This document shows, piece by piece, positions 21,413 through 33,639 of a stretch of DNA of 64,000 bases (position 1 is the stretch's first letter; every line of letters begins with the position of its first letter). The notes beneath the pieces were generated by a model. That model ran no database searches and was not told the DNA's origin. It saw only the letters and a program-made list of their open reading frames with translations. The translations under genes were made by a program, and so were the position numbers. The stretch comes from Globodera rostochiensis. Its lineage: Eukaryota > Nematoda > Chromadorea > Rhabditida > Heteroderidae. Where the stretch lies: the NCBI GenBank assembly GCA_018350325.1, contig JAEVLN010000006.1, forward strand, positions 2,308,693 through 2,372,692. The letters run 5' to 3'.

Positions 21413-23429
21413 ATGTCGGACAACCCGAAGAAAGTGGAGAAACGATTGAAGGAAATGTGAGTTATTTTTTTTAATTTAAAAAAGAAATGGACAGGGGGGA
21501 CATATTCAGGAAACTTATAGCTAGTTTTTCTGATTTCCCCATACTCCGTAATGTATGAAATAAAGTTTTTAGTTTACCTTGATCGGCTCCCTGGCGATTA
21601 TCAGATTCGTCAATCATTGATTTTAATCTATGATTCTTCGTCAAGTATTGACTTTCGGTGATAGTAAAGCTGCTGTCCCCCACTTTCAAAAAAATTTTCA
21701 AAAATAAACAATCAAACGAAGGTAATTAAGGCTCAATATTTTATTGTAAATGTAAATCGATATCGAAAAACTCGAATTCGTGGCCGTGGTTTGAAATCGG
21801 TCAAAATGGAGGTCAGATTGGATTCTACGTCCCTAAAACCCACTTGGAGCACCTTTTTCAAATTTTCATATGACTTAAAACAGTTTTTCAGTTTCGTTTG
21901 TGACGACGTTTTGTTCGAAGTCTTCAAATTCTGTGGCCCTTTTGTGCTCGGGTTGAATGTGGCACTGATCAGCGATCGATTTGACCTTTTGATGGACGCG
22001 CATTTCAATTCGATGGAATGGTCGTTGGGTCAGTTGGACATTCAACGCGCAAATGATGGAAAGGGCGCTGAAATTGTCAAATTCGTTGGTTTTGAAGTCG
22101 AGCGTCGACTGAAAATTCTGCAAGAGCCGCTTCCAGGCAAAGTGATCGGATTCAAATGCCTTACAATAAGGTCATTTTCGGCTTAAATTATTTGGCAGGC
22201 ATTAACAGTTTTTTCTTCAAATGTTTTTGTTCAATTCTATATTTTTAATTAGTAAATTGATCAACGTGTCGTCAATTTTGGGACATAAGCGACTTAAAAA
22301 TTAATTTGTTCAAAATGGGGGGGGCAGCAACAAACTTGACTATTAACCTTTTAGATACATCGACCAAATTGTCATCGAATTTCTCCAAAGCATCCGCCGA
22401 CTTTTCTCCTTCAATTGGACGTTTCTTTCAATTCAAACGGGAATTAACCAAAACCGCAGCTGGGGAATCATTTGGAAAAAGATTTGGCCATTGTTCAAAG
22501 ACAACATTTGCGGCATTTTTTTGCATTTTTCCGATCTCTTCCGTTTGCGCCAATTCTCTCCGACCGTTCTCGGCGATTGCCCAAAACTCCGAATGATCGA
22601 ATTCTTTGGTCGTTTTCCCGCATTTCCGGCCGATGACAGTGCCGGCGCTTCTTCTAAACAAGCATTGGTCAAATGGTTGCACACGCCCCGCGGGGATGGA
22701 CTTCCGAAAGTGCTGCAATGCTTTTTTCGTTCGGGAAAAATGGAAAGACTCAAATTGGTGAATTTTTGAATTTGTTTTATTGATTTTCTCTTTTAAATTC
22801 CTTTATTCCTATTAAGGAATTTGTCATTTCAATCGATCCGGTCAATTTCATCATCATTCTTTGGAATTGTTCTGCTTTGATTGCGCCATTCAAACTGAAG
22901 AACAATTTAACGGGGGAGCAATTGGAGTTCCGACGCCTTGGTGGAGACAAATGGGGAGGCGCGTGTCTTTTGGTTCGTTGTCCAATTGAGCGCGACAAAA
23001 CGAAATGGTCCAATTGGGAGAAGGAGGCAATTGAATGGAATTGGAGCAGTCAGCGGAATCACATCATTATTGACTTCAAAGACAGTGACATCGGCGACGG
23101 GTAAGGGCGAAATGGCAAGCTTCAAAAAATTACCCTATTTTTAAAATTTTGGTTACAAATCCCTTAACAAATTGAGTCAAAAATTCAAAATTTTCTCACA
23201 AATCCCTTAACAAATTGAGTCAAAAATTCAAAATTTTCTCACAATACTAAATGAGGATTTTTAATGCTCCGATACGGATTTTTAAAATTTTGAGATCACA
23301 GCCCTGCCTATAACACACCCTTCTTCCCAGATTCCACCCACCCACGCTCATTTCCCTTTTTTATATATTTTTATTTTTAGAATGCTCAATGCAAACGAAG
23401 GTCCGAGTGAGCCCAAAAGAGAAAATTGA
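21413..23429 (+). CDS. F-box-like domain protein of cyst nematode family, complete
   Basis: Five exons, 21413-21456, 21892-22170, 22355-22757, 22817-23100 and 23381-23429, join in phase to 352 residues. Start [14 protein letters not shown], then the F-box-like helix region [20 protein letters not shown] and [14 protein letters not shown]. The C-terminal part has the family blocks [70 protein letters not shown] and [10 protein letters not shown], and a short tail GPSEPKREN. All introns are GT-AG. This family is greatly expanded in Globodera and Heterodera. By the F-box its members may act as substrate adaptors of SCF ubiquitin ligases, but most are uncharacterised. No signal peptide is seen. 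All splice phases close and no stop interrupts the frame, so the gene looks intact. Confidence 0.9.
23140..23320. repeat. Short tandem duplication in F-box intron 4
   Basis: TCCCTTAACAAATTGAGTCA followed by AAAATTCAAAATTTTCTCAC occurs twice in tandem (about 55-bp period) at roughly 23159-23242. The first unit resembles sequence near 63743-63796 (AAATTTTGGTTGCAAATCTC). It is part of a dispersed repeat that ends in CACAGCCCTG. Confidence 0.7.
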
Positions 23430-23593
23430 GGCGAACGGCGAAATTTGGAGGGATGTTCAAAATGAGAAAATTGACTGACTAAACATTTAAATTGTTGCTT
23501 TTCCCTTTTCAATATGAATTTTGCTTTTATTTGGTGAAACTGTTATTAAGTCGGAAAGGCGTAAAAGTTGTTGGAGTAAAGAACAGGCAAAAT

Positions 23594-23670
23594 GGTAACC
23601 TCGGGTGGGACTCGAACCCCCGACCTCCACCCAATCCGTGGGCAGCTCTTCCAACTGAGCTAGCGGGGCA
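23594..23670 (-). pseudogene. tRNA-like sequence
   Basis: Minus strand: GCCCCGCTAGCTCAGTTGG (A-box) and GGGGGTTCGAGTCCCACC (B-box). The D-arm and T-arm are good, with an anticodon-loop-like ACGGATT between CCC and GGG. The acceptor stem pairs poorly (GCCCCGC against CCGAGGT has about two mismatches) and the base before the candidate anticodon is not U. Either a decayed tRNA or the head of a tRNA-derived SINE. A covariance-model scan would decide. Confidence 0.4.
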
Positions 23671-23739
23671 TTCAATTTGCTTTCTCTTTATGGGTGATCT
23701 TTTGCCCCCGCCATAGGCGTTTTAACCGTCCACGTCCAA

Positions 23740-23960
23740 CCAGCGGAATTCTCACATCCTTACATTGGGACGCGTAAACATTCGTGGGACAACATCTGAA
23801 CCCGAAATTGAATATTTGAACCACCCCCAACCCTTCTCTTGACCAAAGAATCGGAATGTTGTACGGTTCCAAAATGTCACCGGAATTCGTAAGCGGAACA
23901 TTGAACTGCTCCAAATCGTTCTCAGAATTCAGAAACGGAACTTTCCTATTGCGGAGGCTT
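23740..23960 (-). CDS. Possible isolated exon, internally repetitive
   Basis: Minus strand frame with PFLNSENDLEQFNVPLTNSG and DILEPYNIPILWSREGLGVV, ending at a donor-like CAAT|GTAAGG. Two tandem peptide repeats of the form N-S-x-x-D-hydrophobic-x-x-x-N-hydrophobic-P are visible. No family was recognised and no neighbouring exon was found. It could also be a repeat fragment that happens to be open. Confidence 0.25.
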
Positions 23961-24408
23961 TTTGAATAGTTAAGGGATAAAATTATTTTAGAAAATACTC
24001 TTATAAAAAGCAAGCATTTTCTTCAATCTCAAAGCGGGAAAAACAACATTTGCGGCGCAGACATTTGCGGCCCAGACTTTTGTGGTCCAGACATTTGCAG
24101 TCTGCTGGAAATCAGACATTTCGGTCCGACATTTCCGAAACGCGTCAACTCCGTCCCGCCAACTCCGTCCCAGCCAACTACCCAGCTACAAATTTTAGAT
24201 TCAAAAGAGTGATACTCTAAATTTTTCAAATTTCGAAAAAGCATAGAGGGACTTTTGGTCATTTTAAAATGTATTTGATCTTGGAAATTGTGGCGCAAAC
24301 TTGGCAAGAAATCGGGGAACAGCAAAAGTGAAAAAAAGAGAAAGGTAGGAGGTTGTGGGTTGTTTTTATGCATTAAAATGATGTTTTTTTAAATAAATTT
24401 CTAAAAAG

Positions 24409-24674
24409 GTATTCCGCCCATCATCTACTTGCTATTGAACAAAACTGTTCGTCGAGATGTGCTCGTCATGTTTGTCCGTCCAATTGGCATGGTCTTTCCG
24501 TGCATTACGCTCCCCTCGGGCGCTAAAACGAGCATTATTCGCACGCTGGAGACGAACCATGTGACGGCCACCACCACCAGCAAAAGCATTCGCATAATTG
24601 TGTCGCAAGCAAATCGCGCGAAATCACTCGCAACAATTGAGCCATGTGCAACAAAATGGATCCAAAAGTGTTGA
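24409..24674 (+). pseudogene. Orphan last exon of a serpentine GPCR
   Basis: After the acceptor CTAAAAAG the frame reads IPPIIYLLLNKTVRRDVLVM then FVRPIG. This is a TM7-to-C-tail transition of a nematode seven-transmembrane receptor (PPIIY in place of NPxxY, followed by the basic LNKTVRRDV). It continues through a Ser/Thr-rich tail to TGA at 24672-24674. No exons for TM1-TM6 could be found upstream, where the F-box gene and a tRNA-like sequence lie. It is best read as a fragment left near a rearrangement breakpoint at about 24.98 kb. Confidence 0.6.
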
Positions 24675-25295
24675 GATGATTAACAGAATCATTGCATTTA
24701 CACCAGAGCTTCGATATCTGATGCTTTAGCAACCAAGTCAAAAACTTAGGCACACCCACTCTCTCAACTTTTTTAATCAATTTGAAGAAAATTCAAAAAA
24801 GTATGAGAAAATGCTTGAAAATGACTAATTTGGCCATCTTTCTAAAGATTTATTTAAAATCTTAAACGAGAATTTTTCAAAAAACTCCAAAATCTAACAA
24901 GCGTTTGAATTGAGCCAATTTGCCCAATGCATGTATAAATATGATAAATTGTTAGAATTCTATGTCCTTTTTGAGATTTTTGCACACCGAGTGATGAAAT
25001 TTATTGTATAAAATTCGAACATTCATTCTTTATGCGTACCACGAATGTGACCGGATGCCGGATTTTCGAAAATTTTTTGAGTCCGGCATGTCAGATTCTA
25101 GCTTTTTTTTTTGTTGTAATCTGTTTTAGTTTATGCGCCCAATCAACAACAAAAAAAGATAAAACTGTTGGAGCATTCTAGGGATGCTCGGGAATTGAAA
25201 TTTTCGAGAACCGAAACCGAGACCCAAAAAAAAACCGAGAAATTTCTCGACTCGAGACCGAGACTCTCGAGCATCCCTAGAGCATTCCGTCTCAC

Positions 25296-25490
25296 TCAAA
25301 TGGGCATTTTTGTATCGTTGGAAGTGCCGTCGCCGCCAATTTGTTTTGTAAATTTGTAGGCACGAAACACAATCGAGTACACCCAACACCAAAAAGCAAG
25401 CAAAGCAATCATAGAAAGTATAAATAATGCAAATTCGCCTGTTGAAGATCCAATTATGTTTTCATATTCTTTGAGTGAAAGGCCAAACAT
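25296..25490 (-). CDS. Small membrane protein, paralogue A
   Basis: ATG at 25490, TGA at 25296, 64 residues: MFGLSLKEYENIIGSS, a hydrophobic helix (ALFILSMIALLAFWCWVYSI), then VFRAYKFTKQ and a short polar tail ending KMPI. The ATG lies two bases after an acceptor-like TGTTTAAG, so it may be a trans-spliced start or an internal exon. Comparison with 41334-41525 shows only whole-codon length changes (one codon gained, two lost) and mostly conservative replacements, which supports coding. Family unknown; single-pass, probably at a cell membrane. Confidence 0.6.
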   Translation of the reverse strand: MFGLSLKEYENIIGSSTGEFALFILSMIALLAFWCWVYSIVFRAYKFTKQIGGDGTSNDTKMPI

Positions 25491-25677
25491 TACTTAAACA
25501 GAAAACAATTTTTTTAAATTAAAAAATAAATATAAAAATACCATAAATTGAGTCCGGCGATTTAAACATCAAAATGCGTTGCAGAACAAAATATAAAATT
25601 TCGAAAAATGCGTACACCGTCGAAATTGCCTTTATAATTAAGCATTTAATTAGGACAATAAGCTTTAAAGTCCTTAC

Positions 25678-25800
25678 AAATAAGGACAGAAAGGGCAAAT
25701 ACATTCGATGGGATCGTTTCCCACAAAAATGTCCACACAAAATTGGTAGCAAACAGAGCAATACTCCGAGAATGTTCACAATTGCAAAAATCCACACCAT
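25678..25800 (-). CDS. Possible upstream exon of the small membrane protein
   Basis: ATG at 25800, MVWIFAIVNILGVLLC then HRMYLPFLSLF and a good donor (TTATTT|GTAAGG). The paralogue at about 42300-42360 keeps the same stretch with a synonymous change in this frame (CGA/CGG). Joining it to the ORF at 25490 in this frame meets TAA, so either another frame is used or the two are separate genes. Confidence 0.35.
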
Positions 25801-27699
25801 TTTATATGCTCCCTAAATTGCATTATTTTAGGCTTAATTTTATTTTAAACTAATTAAATTATGTATAAAAATTGACTTGTGTTACGTGACAGCCATACCA
25901 GCACATCCATTTGTCATCAGAACGCGCCATTTTTAAGTTTAAAAATCTTTAAAAATATTATTTTAAATTCTAAAATCCAAAATAATTCAATTACTAAACC
26001 CTTAAAAGTTTTTAAAGAATCTTTTTACATTAAACATAAATTGTTGTGTAAATATGTAATTTTATCAATTGCTAACTTTAAAAAACTTTTGTAACAAAGA
26101 TCCAATACAATTTAACATTTTCAATAATTAAATAAAATTGAGTAAATTAAAAGACGACACCAGTGACAAAAGGCGCAAACATTTTTTTCTCGTTTTGTCA
26201 GTCAAGAAAAGCATGGGCTAATTTCCTAAATACGAAATGGGCGGTAAATAATCAAAGTGATCAATCAGACAAAATTCCAATCACTTTTCACACAATTTTT
26301 TGTTATGGGCAATTCGACGAATGGAATGGTCACGGACAAGTTTCAATTTTTGTTGTTTTTCTTTGCAAGTTCAAAAGTGTGTACGCCGAAAAGTTTGAGA
26401 GAGGATAAGGCAAACATTTAATTCCGAACTTTTGAATATTCGAAAAAAACGGTTAATCGAAAGAATCGCGCAAGTTTAAATGTTAAAAACAAAGATTAGA
26501 AAATAAATTTAGTAAATCCAAAACCCAAAGTTTTTCATATAATATAAAATTGGCCAGGCCAAATGAAATCAAACATTTTGAACACTATTTCCTATTTTTG
26601 AAAGTAAAAATTGATAAGTTAATTATAGCTTTTTCAATATAAAAAAAAATCGGAACTTCTGGCGTTTTTCGAGAGTCCCGGAAAATTGGTCACCAGGATA
26701 TTTTTCGAGATTTTCGTCCTAACTTTTTTCAAAAAAAAACTCTAAAAGCTTAGCTTCCTCTCGCCGCCTGACTCTCTCTTTTTAGCATTTAATCAAAAAA
26801 TAAAATACTAGAAAAGTTTAACTTGTTTAATATTTCATTTTTGGTTATTTAAACTAAAACAATTTTTAGATGGGGTGCGTTGATGTCCAAATTACTCTCG
26901 CCGCCTGACTCTCTATTTTTAGCACACTATTTCCTCAAAAAATAAAATTTCATTGAAATTGCTAAAACAATTTTGCATCCAACCACCCCAACATAAGATA
27001 ACAAACAATTCTTCGAATTCCATGGCGTTTTTGACATATATAAATGCATTTTTCTTTGTACCCGCTAGAACTTTAATCAATCTCTTTAGTGCCGTGATAT
27101 TGGATTGATATCTATGTTTTGGACATAGTTTCAGTTATTTGAAAAAGCCACTTATGCTTTTTTAAATTCTAAAAACCAACACATAAAATATTGCATTCTA
27201 TCGGCAGAAATTCATGATCCGGTCCCATCTGCATATCTTCATATATTTCTAGAAAAGTTTAACTTGTTTAATATTTCATTTTTGGTTATATAAACTAAAC
27301 AATTTTTAGATGGGGTGCGTTAATGTCCAAATTACTCTCGCCGCCTGACTCTCTATTTTTAGCACACTATTTCCTCAAAAAATAAAATTTCATTGAAATT
27401 ACTAAAACAATTTTTAGATGGGGTGCGTTGATGTCCAAATTACTCTCGCCGCCTGACTCTCTATTTTTAGCACACTATTTCCTCAAAAAATAAAATTTCA
27501 TTGAAATTGCTAAAACAATTTTTAGATGGGGTGCGTTGATGTCCAAATTACTCTCGCCGCCTGACTCTCTCTTTTTAGCACACTATTTCTTCAAAAAATA
27601 AAATTTCATTGAAATTACTAAAACAATTTTTAGATGGGGTGCGTTGATGTCCAAATTACTCTCGCCGCCAACTCTCACTTTTTAGCACACTATTTCAAC

Positions 27700-27710
27700 T
27701 AGGGTTGCAG

Positions 27711-27746
<36 letters not shown>

Positions 27747-28676
27747 GGGAAAAACCGGGGATCCCCGGTCATTCTCATCCCCGTCCCCGTCCCCGTTCCC
27801 CGGTTTGTCCATCCCCGAAAACGGGGATCCCCGGTCTCATCCCCGCCAGGGACGGGGATGAAAATGCACCCCTAAAGATGGCCATCACATCAGGAATTTA
27901 TGATTTTTACTGTTTGAATTTTGTTTAAGTAGACATATTGCCAACTTTATTGCATAAATATTTATTTACATATTTGGTTTCTGTGTTATTTCTTTGCCAT
28001 ATTTTAACATTATTAATGGTTATTTAGAGTTGAAAATGCCAAGTGATATCTGGAGGCATTTTGAACCGCTTAAAAATGAAGAAAAGGCTAAATGCACTCA
28101 CTGCGGGAAGAAATATACCCACAAAAATCATTCCACCAAGGGACTTTGGGATCATTTGCAATGCTTGCACAAAGAAATCTGGAAGGAATCAAAGGGAGTC
28201 AATGACTCAACACCTGATTCACAATCAGCAAAAATTGTAAGATTTCTTTTATACAGAAAATGTTACTTTTATGCTTTCGGCCGTTAAGGTCCCGAGCAAA
28301 ATCACTTCGCAATCTTAATTTTGCCAAAATTTTGCTGAAATTTCTTTACCAAACTCCAAAAATTTTCCCGACGGCGCCTGTCGGCACCGTCGGGCTCTCC
28401 TCCCCAAAAAATAATCTTTGTATTGCATATTTGCTATAAGAAAAGCCTTTTCTTAGGGGTGCACTTTAATTTGAAGAAATTTCGATTTAAAAAAAAGTCC
28501 CCCAAAAAATTGCATTTTTTCAAAAATGCACCCTTAAAAATGGATTTTGCCCATCCCCGTACGGGGATCCCCGTTCCCCGGTTTGCTCATCCCCGAAAAC
28601 GGGGATCCCCGGTTTGTCCGTCCCCGGTATCCCCGTCCCCGGTTTGACCGGGGATCCCCCCCCGGCTGCAACCCTA
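27700..28676 (+). mobile_element. hAT-like element with BED finger exon, 977 bp
   Basis: Termini TAGGGTTGCAGCCGGGGG and CCCCCGGCTGCAACCCTA, perfect 8-bp duplication ATTTCAAC at 27692-27699 and 28677-28684, inserted in a satellite unit. Sub-terminal arms are rich in GGGGATCCCCGG, and the left one includes a G run of more than 30. It keeps only the first exon of a transposase, so it is a deletion derivative. Confidence 0.92.
28036..28236 (+). pseudogene. BED zinc-finger exon of a hAT transposase
   Basis: ATG at 28036: MPSDIWRHFEPLKNEEKAKC, then CGKKYTHKNHSTKGLWDHLQ and CLHKEIW. This is the C-x2-C ... H-x4-H BED finger used by hAT transposases for DNA binding, with the usual aromatic residues before it (W, F). 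The frame runs to a donor-like ATT|GTAAGA. The remainder of the transposase is absent from the element. Confidence 0.85.
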
Positions 28677-29090
28677 ATTTCAACAAAAAATAAAATTTCA
28701 TTGAAATTGCTAAAACAATTTTTAGATGGGGTGCGTTGATGTCCAAATTACTCTCGCCGCCTGACTCTCTCTTTCTAGCGCACTATTTCTTTAAAAATAA
28801 AATGCTAGAAAAGTTTAACTTGTTTAATATTTCATTTTTGGTTATTTAAACTAAAACAATTTTTAGATGGGGTGCGTTGATGTCCAAATTACTCTCGCCG
28901 CCTGACTCTTTCTTTCTAGCGCACTATTTCTTTAAAAATAAAATGCTAGAAAAGTTTAACTTGTTTAATATTTCATTTTTGGTTATTTAAACTAAAACAA
29001 TTTTTAGATGGGGTGCGTTGATGTCCAAATTACTCTCGCCGCCTGACTCTCTCTCTATTTAGCGCACTATTTCTTCAAAAAATAGAATGT

Positions 29091-29324
29091 GTGGGTGTGT
29101 GTAACTTTCTTCAATGTGGTTTCCGGCTTAAAATTTTCGCGGATTCAAACTCAGCTCGAAAAAGTGGAATCGATTGGTTTATTTACGTTTGCATCCAACC
29201 ACCCCAACATAAGATAACAAACAATTCTTCGAATTCCATGGCGTTTTTGACATATATAAATGCATTTTTCTTTGTACCCGCTAGAACTTTAATCAATCTC
29301 TTTAGTGCCGTGATATTGGATTGA
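29091..29324 (+). other. 77-codon ORF repeated in the satellite higher-order unit
   Basis: GTG-started frame with NFLQCGFRLKIFADSNSARK, SGIDWFIYVCIQPPQHKI and MAFLTYINAFFF...LINLFSAVILD. The same ORF is intact at 29860 (shortened end), 30933, 32025, 33224, 35750, 36840 and 39010, and frame-broken at about 34200, 35030 and 37930. The copies are nearly identical in DNA, so openness alone is no proof of coding. An ATG inside (MAFLTYINAFFF) would give a 28-residue hydrophobic peptide. No similarity was recognised. Confidence 0.3.
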
Positions 29325-32300
29325 TATCTATGTTTTGGACATAGTTTCAGTTTTTCTGAAAAAAGCCACTTATGCTTTTTTAAATTCTAAAAACCAACAC
29401 ATAAAATATTGCATTCTATCGGCAGAAATTCATGATCCGGTCCCATCTGCATATCTTCATATATTTCTAGAAAAGTTTAACTTGTTTAATATTTCATTTT
29501 TGGTTATATAAACTAAACAATTTTTAGATGGGGTGCGTTGATGTCCAAATTACTCTCGCCGCCTGACTCTCTATTTTTAGCACACTATTTCCTCAAAAAA
29601 TAAAATTTCATTGAAATTGCTAAAACAATTTTTAGATGGGGTGCGTTGATGTCCAAATTACTCTCGCCGCCTGACTCTCTCTTTCTAGCGCACTATTTCT
29701 TTAAAAATAAAATGCTAGAAAAGTTTAACTTGTTTAATATTTCATTTTTGGTTATTTAAACTAAAACAATTTTTAGATGGGGTGCGTTGATGTCCAAATT
29801 ACTCTCGCCGCCTGACTCTCTCTCTATTTAGCGCACTATTTCTTCAAAAAATAGAATGTGTGGGTGTGTGTAACTTTCTTCAATGTGGTTTCCGGCTTAA
29901 AATTTTCGCGGATTCAAACTCAGCTCGAAAAAGTGGAATCGATTGGTTTATTTACGTTTGCATCCAACCACCCCAACATAAGATAACAAACAATTCTTCG
30001 AATTCCATGGCGTTTTTGACATATATAAATGCATTTTTCTTTGCACCCGCTAGAACAGTGCCGTGATATTGGATTGATATCTATGTTTTGGACATAGTTT
30101 CAGTTTTTCTGAAAAAAGCCACTTATGCTTTTTTAAATTCTAAAAACCAACACATAAAATATTGCATTCTATCGGCAGAAATTCATGATCCGGTCCCATC
30201 TGCATATCTTCATATATTTCTAGAAAAGTTTAACTTGTTTAATATTTCATTTTTGGTTATATAAACTAAACAATTTTTAGATGGGGTGCGTTGATGTCCA
30301 AATTACTCTCGCCGCCTGACTCTCTATTTTTAGCACACTATTTCCTCAAAAAATAAAATTTCATTGAAATTACTAAAACAATTTTAGATGGGGTGCGTTG
30401 ATGTCCAAATTACTCTCGCCGCCTGGCTCTTTATTTTTAGCGCACTATTTCCTCAAAAAATAAAATTTCATTGAAATTGCTAAAACAATTTTTAGATGGG
30501 GTGCGTTGATGTCCAAATTACTCTCGCCGCCTGACTCTCTCTTTCTAGCACACTATTTCTTCAAAAAATAAAATTTCATTGAAATTACTAAAACAATTTT
30601 TAGATGGGGTGCGTTGATGTCCAAATTACTCTCGCCGCCGACTCTCTCTTTTTAGCACACTATTTCCTCAAAAAATAAAATTTCATTGAAATTGCTAAAA
30701 CAATTTTTAGATGGGGTGCGTTGATGTCCAAATTACTCTCGCCGCCTGACTCTCTCTTTCTAGCGCACTATTTCTTTAAAAATAAAATGCTAGAAAAGTT
30801 TAACTTGTTTAATATTTCATTTTTGGTTATTTAAACTAAAACAATTTTTAGATGGGGTGCGTTGATGTCCAAATTACTCTCGCCGCCTGACTCTCTCTCT
30901 ATTGCGCACTATTTCTTCAAAAAATAGAATGTGTGGGTGTGTGTAACTTTCTTCAATGTGGTTTCCGGCTTAAAATTTTCGCGGATTCAAACTCAGCTCG
31001 AAAAAGTGGAATCGATTGGTTTATTTACGTTTGCATCCAACCACTCCAACATAAGATAACAAACAATTCTTCGAATTCCATGGCGTTTTTGACATATATA
31101 AATGCATTTTTCTTTGCACCCGCTAGAACTTTAATCAATCTCTTTAGTGCCGTGATATTGGATTGATATCTATGTTTTGGACATAGTTTCAGTTTTTCTG
31201 AAAAAAGCCACTTATGCTTTTTTAAATTCTAAAAACCAACACATAAAATATTGCATTCTATCGGCAGAAATTCATGATCCGGTCCCATCTGCATATCTTC
31301 ATATATTTCTAGAAAAGTTTAACTCGTTTAATATTTCATTTTTGGTTATATAAACTAAACAATTTTTAGATGGGGTGCGTTGATGTCCAAATTACTCTCG
31401 CCGCCTGACTCTCTATTTTTAGCACACTATTTCCTCAAAAAATAAAATTTCATTGAAATTACTAAAACAATTTTTAGATGGGGTGCGTTGATGTCCAAAT
31501 TACTCTCGCCGCCTGACTCTCTATTTTTAGCGCACTATTTCCTCAAAAAATAAAATTTCATTGAAATTGCTAAAACAATTTTTAGATGGGGTGCGTTGAT
31601 GTCCAAATTACTCTCGCCGCCTGACTCTCTCTTTCTAGCACACTATTTCTTCAAAAAATAAAATTTCATTGAAATTACTAAAACAATTTTTAGATGGTGT
31701 GCGTTGATGTCCAAATTACTCTCGCCGCCGACTCTCTCTTTTTAGCACACTATTTCCTCAAAAAATAAAATTTCATTGAAATTGCTAAAACAATTTTTAG
31801 ATGGGGTGCGTTGATGTCCAAATTACTCTCGCCGCCTGACTCTCTCTTTCTAGCGCACTATTTCTTTAAAAATAAAATGCTAGAAAAGTTTAACTTGTTT
31901 AATATTTCATTTTTGGTTATTTAAACTAAAACAATTTTTAGATGGGGTGCGTTGATGTCCAAATTACTCTCGCCGCCTGACTCTCTCTCTATTTAGCGCA
32001 CTATTTCTTCAAAAAATAGAATGTGTGGGTGTGTGTAACTTTCTTCAATGTGGTTTCCGGCTTAAAATTTTCGCGGATTCAAACTCAGCTCGAAAAAGTG
32101 GAATCGATTGGTTTATTTACGTTTGCATCCAACCACCCCAACATAAGATAACAAACAATTCTTCGAATTCCATGGCGTTTTTGACATATATAAATGCATT
32201 TTTCTTTGTACCCGCTAGAACTTTAATCAATCTCTTTAGTGCCGTGATATTGGATTGATATCTATGTTTTGGACATAGTTTCAGTTATTCTGAAAAAAGC

Positions 32301-33639
32301 CACTTATGCTTTTTTAAATTCTAAAAACCAACACATAAAATATTGCATTCTATCGGCAGAAATTCATGATCCTGTCCCATCTGCATATCTTCATATATTT
32401 CTAGAAAAGTTTAACTTGTTTAATATTTCATTTTTGGTTATTTAAACTAAAACAATTTTTAGATGGGGTGCGTTGATGTCCAAATTACTCTCGCCGCCTG
32501 ACTCTCTCTTTTTAGCGCACTATTTCCTCAAAAAATAAAATTTCATTGAAATTGCTAAAACAATTTTTAGATGGGGTGCGTTGATGTCCAAATTACTCTC
32601 GCCGCCTGACTCTCTCTTTTTAGCACACTATTTCTTCAAAAAATAAAATTTCATTGAAATTACTAAAACAATTTTTAGATGGGGTGCGTTGATGTCCAAA
32701 TTACTCTCGCCGCCTGACTCTCTATTTTTAGCACACTATTTCCTCAAAAAATAAAATTTCATTGAAATTGCTAAAACAATTTTTAGATGGGGTGCGTTGA
32801 TGTCCAAATTACTCTCGCCGCCTGACTCTCTCTTTTTAGCACACTATTTCCTCAAAAAATAAAATTTCATTGAAATTACTAAAACAATTTTTAGATGGGG
32901 TGCGTTGATGTCCAAATTACTCTCGCCGCCGACTCTCTCTTTTTAGCACACTATTTCTTCAAAAAATAAAATTTCATTGAAATTACTAAAACAATTTTTA
33001 GATGGGGTGCGTTGATGTCCAAATTACTCTCGCCGCCTGACTCTCTCTTTCTAGCGCACTATTTCTTTAAAAATAAAATGCTAGAAAAGTTTAACTTGTT
33101 TAATATTTCATTTTTGGTTATTTAAACTAAAACAATTTTTAGATGGGGTGCGTTGATGTCCAAATTACTCTCGCCGCCTGACTCTCTCTTTTTAGCACAC
33201 TATTTCTTCAAAAAATAGAATGTGTGGGTGTGTGTAACTTTCTTCAATGTGGTTTCCGGCTTAAAATTTTCGCGGATTCAAACTCAGCTCGAAAAAGTGG
33301 AATCGATTGGTTTATTTACGTTTGCATCCAACCACCCCAACATAAGATAACAAACAATTCTTCGAATTCCATGGCGTTTTTGACATATATAAATGCATTT
33401 TTCTTTGTACCCGCTAGAACTTTAATCAATCTCTTTAGTGCCGTGATATTGGATTGATATCTATGTTTTGGACATAGTTTCAGTTTTCTGAAAAAAAGCC
33501 ACTTATGCTTTATTAAATTCTAAAAACCAACACATAAAATATTGCATTCTATCGGCAGAAATTCATTATCCGGTCCCATCTGCATATCTTCATATATTTC
33601 TAGAAAAGTTTAACTTGTTTAATATTTCATTTTTGGTTA

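Larger units (their letters stand above)
24985..26670. repeat. Segmental duplication, copy 1, right part
   Basis: Aligns by eye with 41050-43430: shared blocks include GATGAAATTTATTGTATAAA / GATGAAATTTATGGTATAAA, the small membrane-protein ORF, AAGTCCTTACAAATAAGGAC, and the non-coding tail around GAAATGGGCGGTAAAT. The left part of this copy is 14668-15757, separated by 9.2 kb that the other copy lacks. Confidence 0.85.

Noticed and set aside
24029..24373. Minus-strand 114-codon ORF
   Set aside because: Covers a CAGACATTTGCGG / CAACTCCGTCCC short repeat; no similarity and no splice sites.
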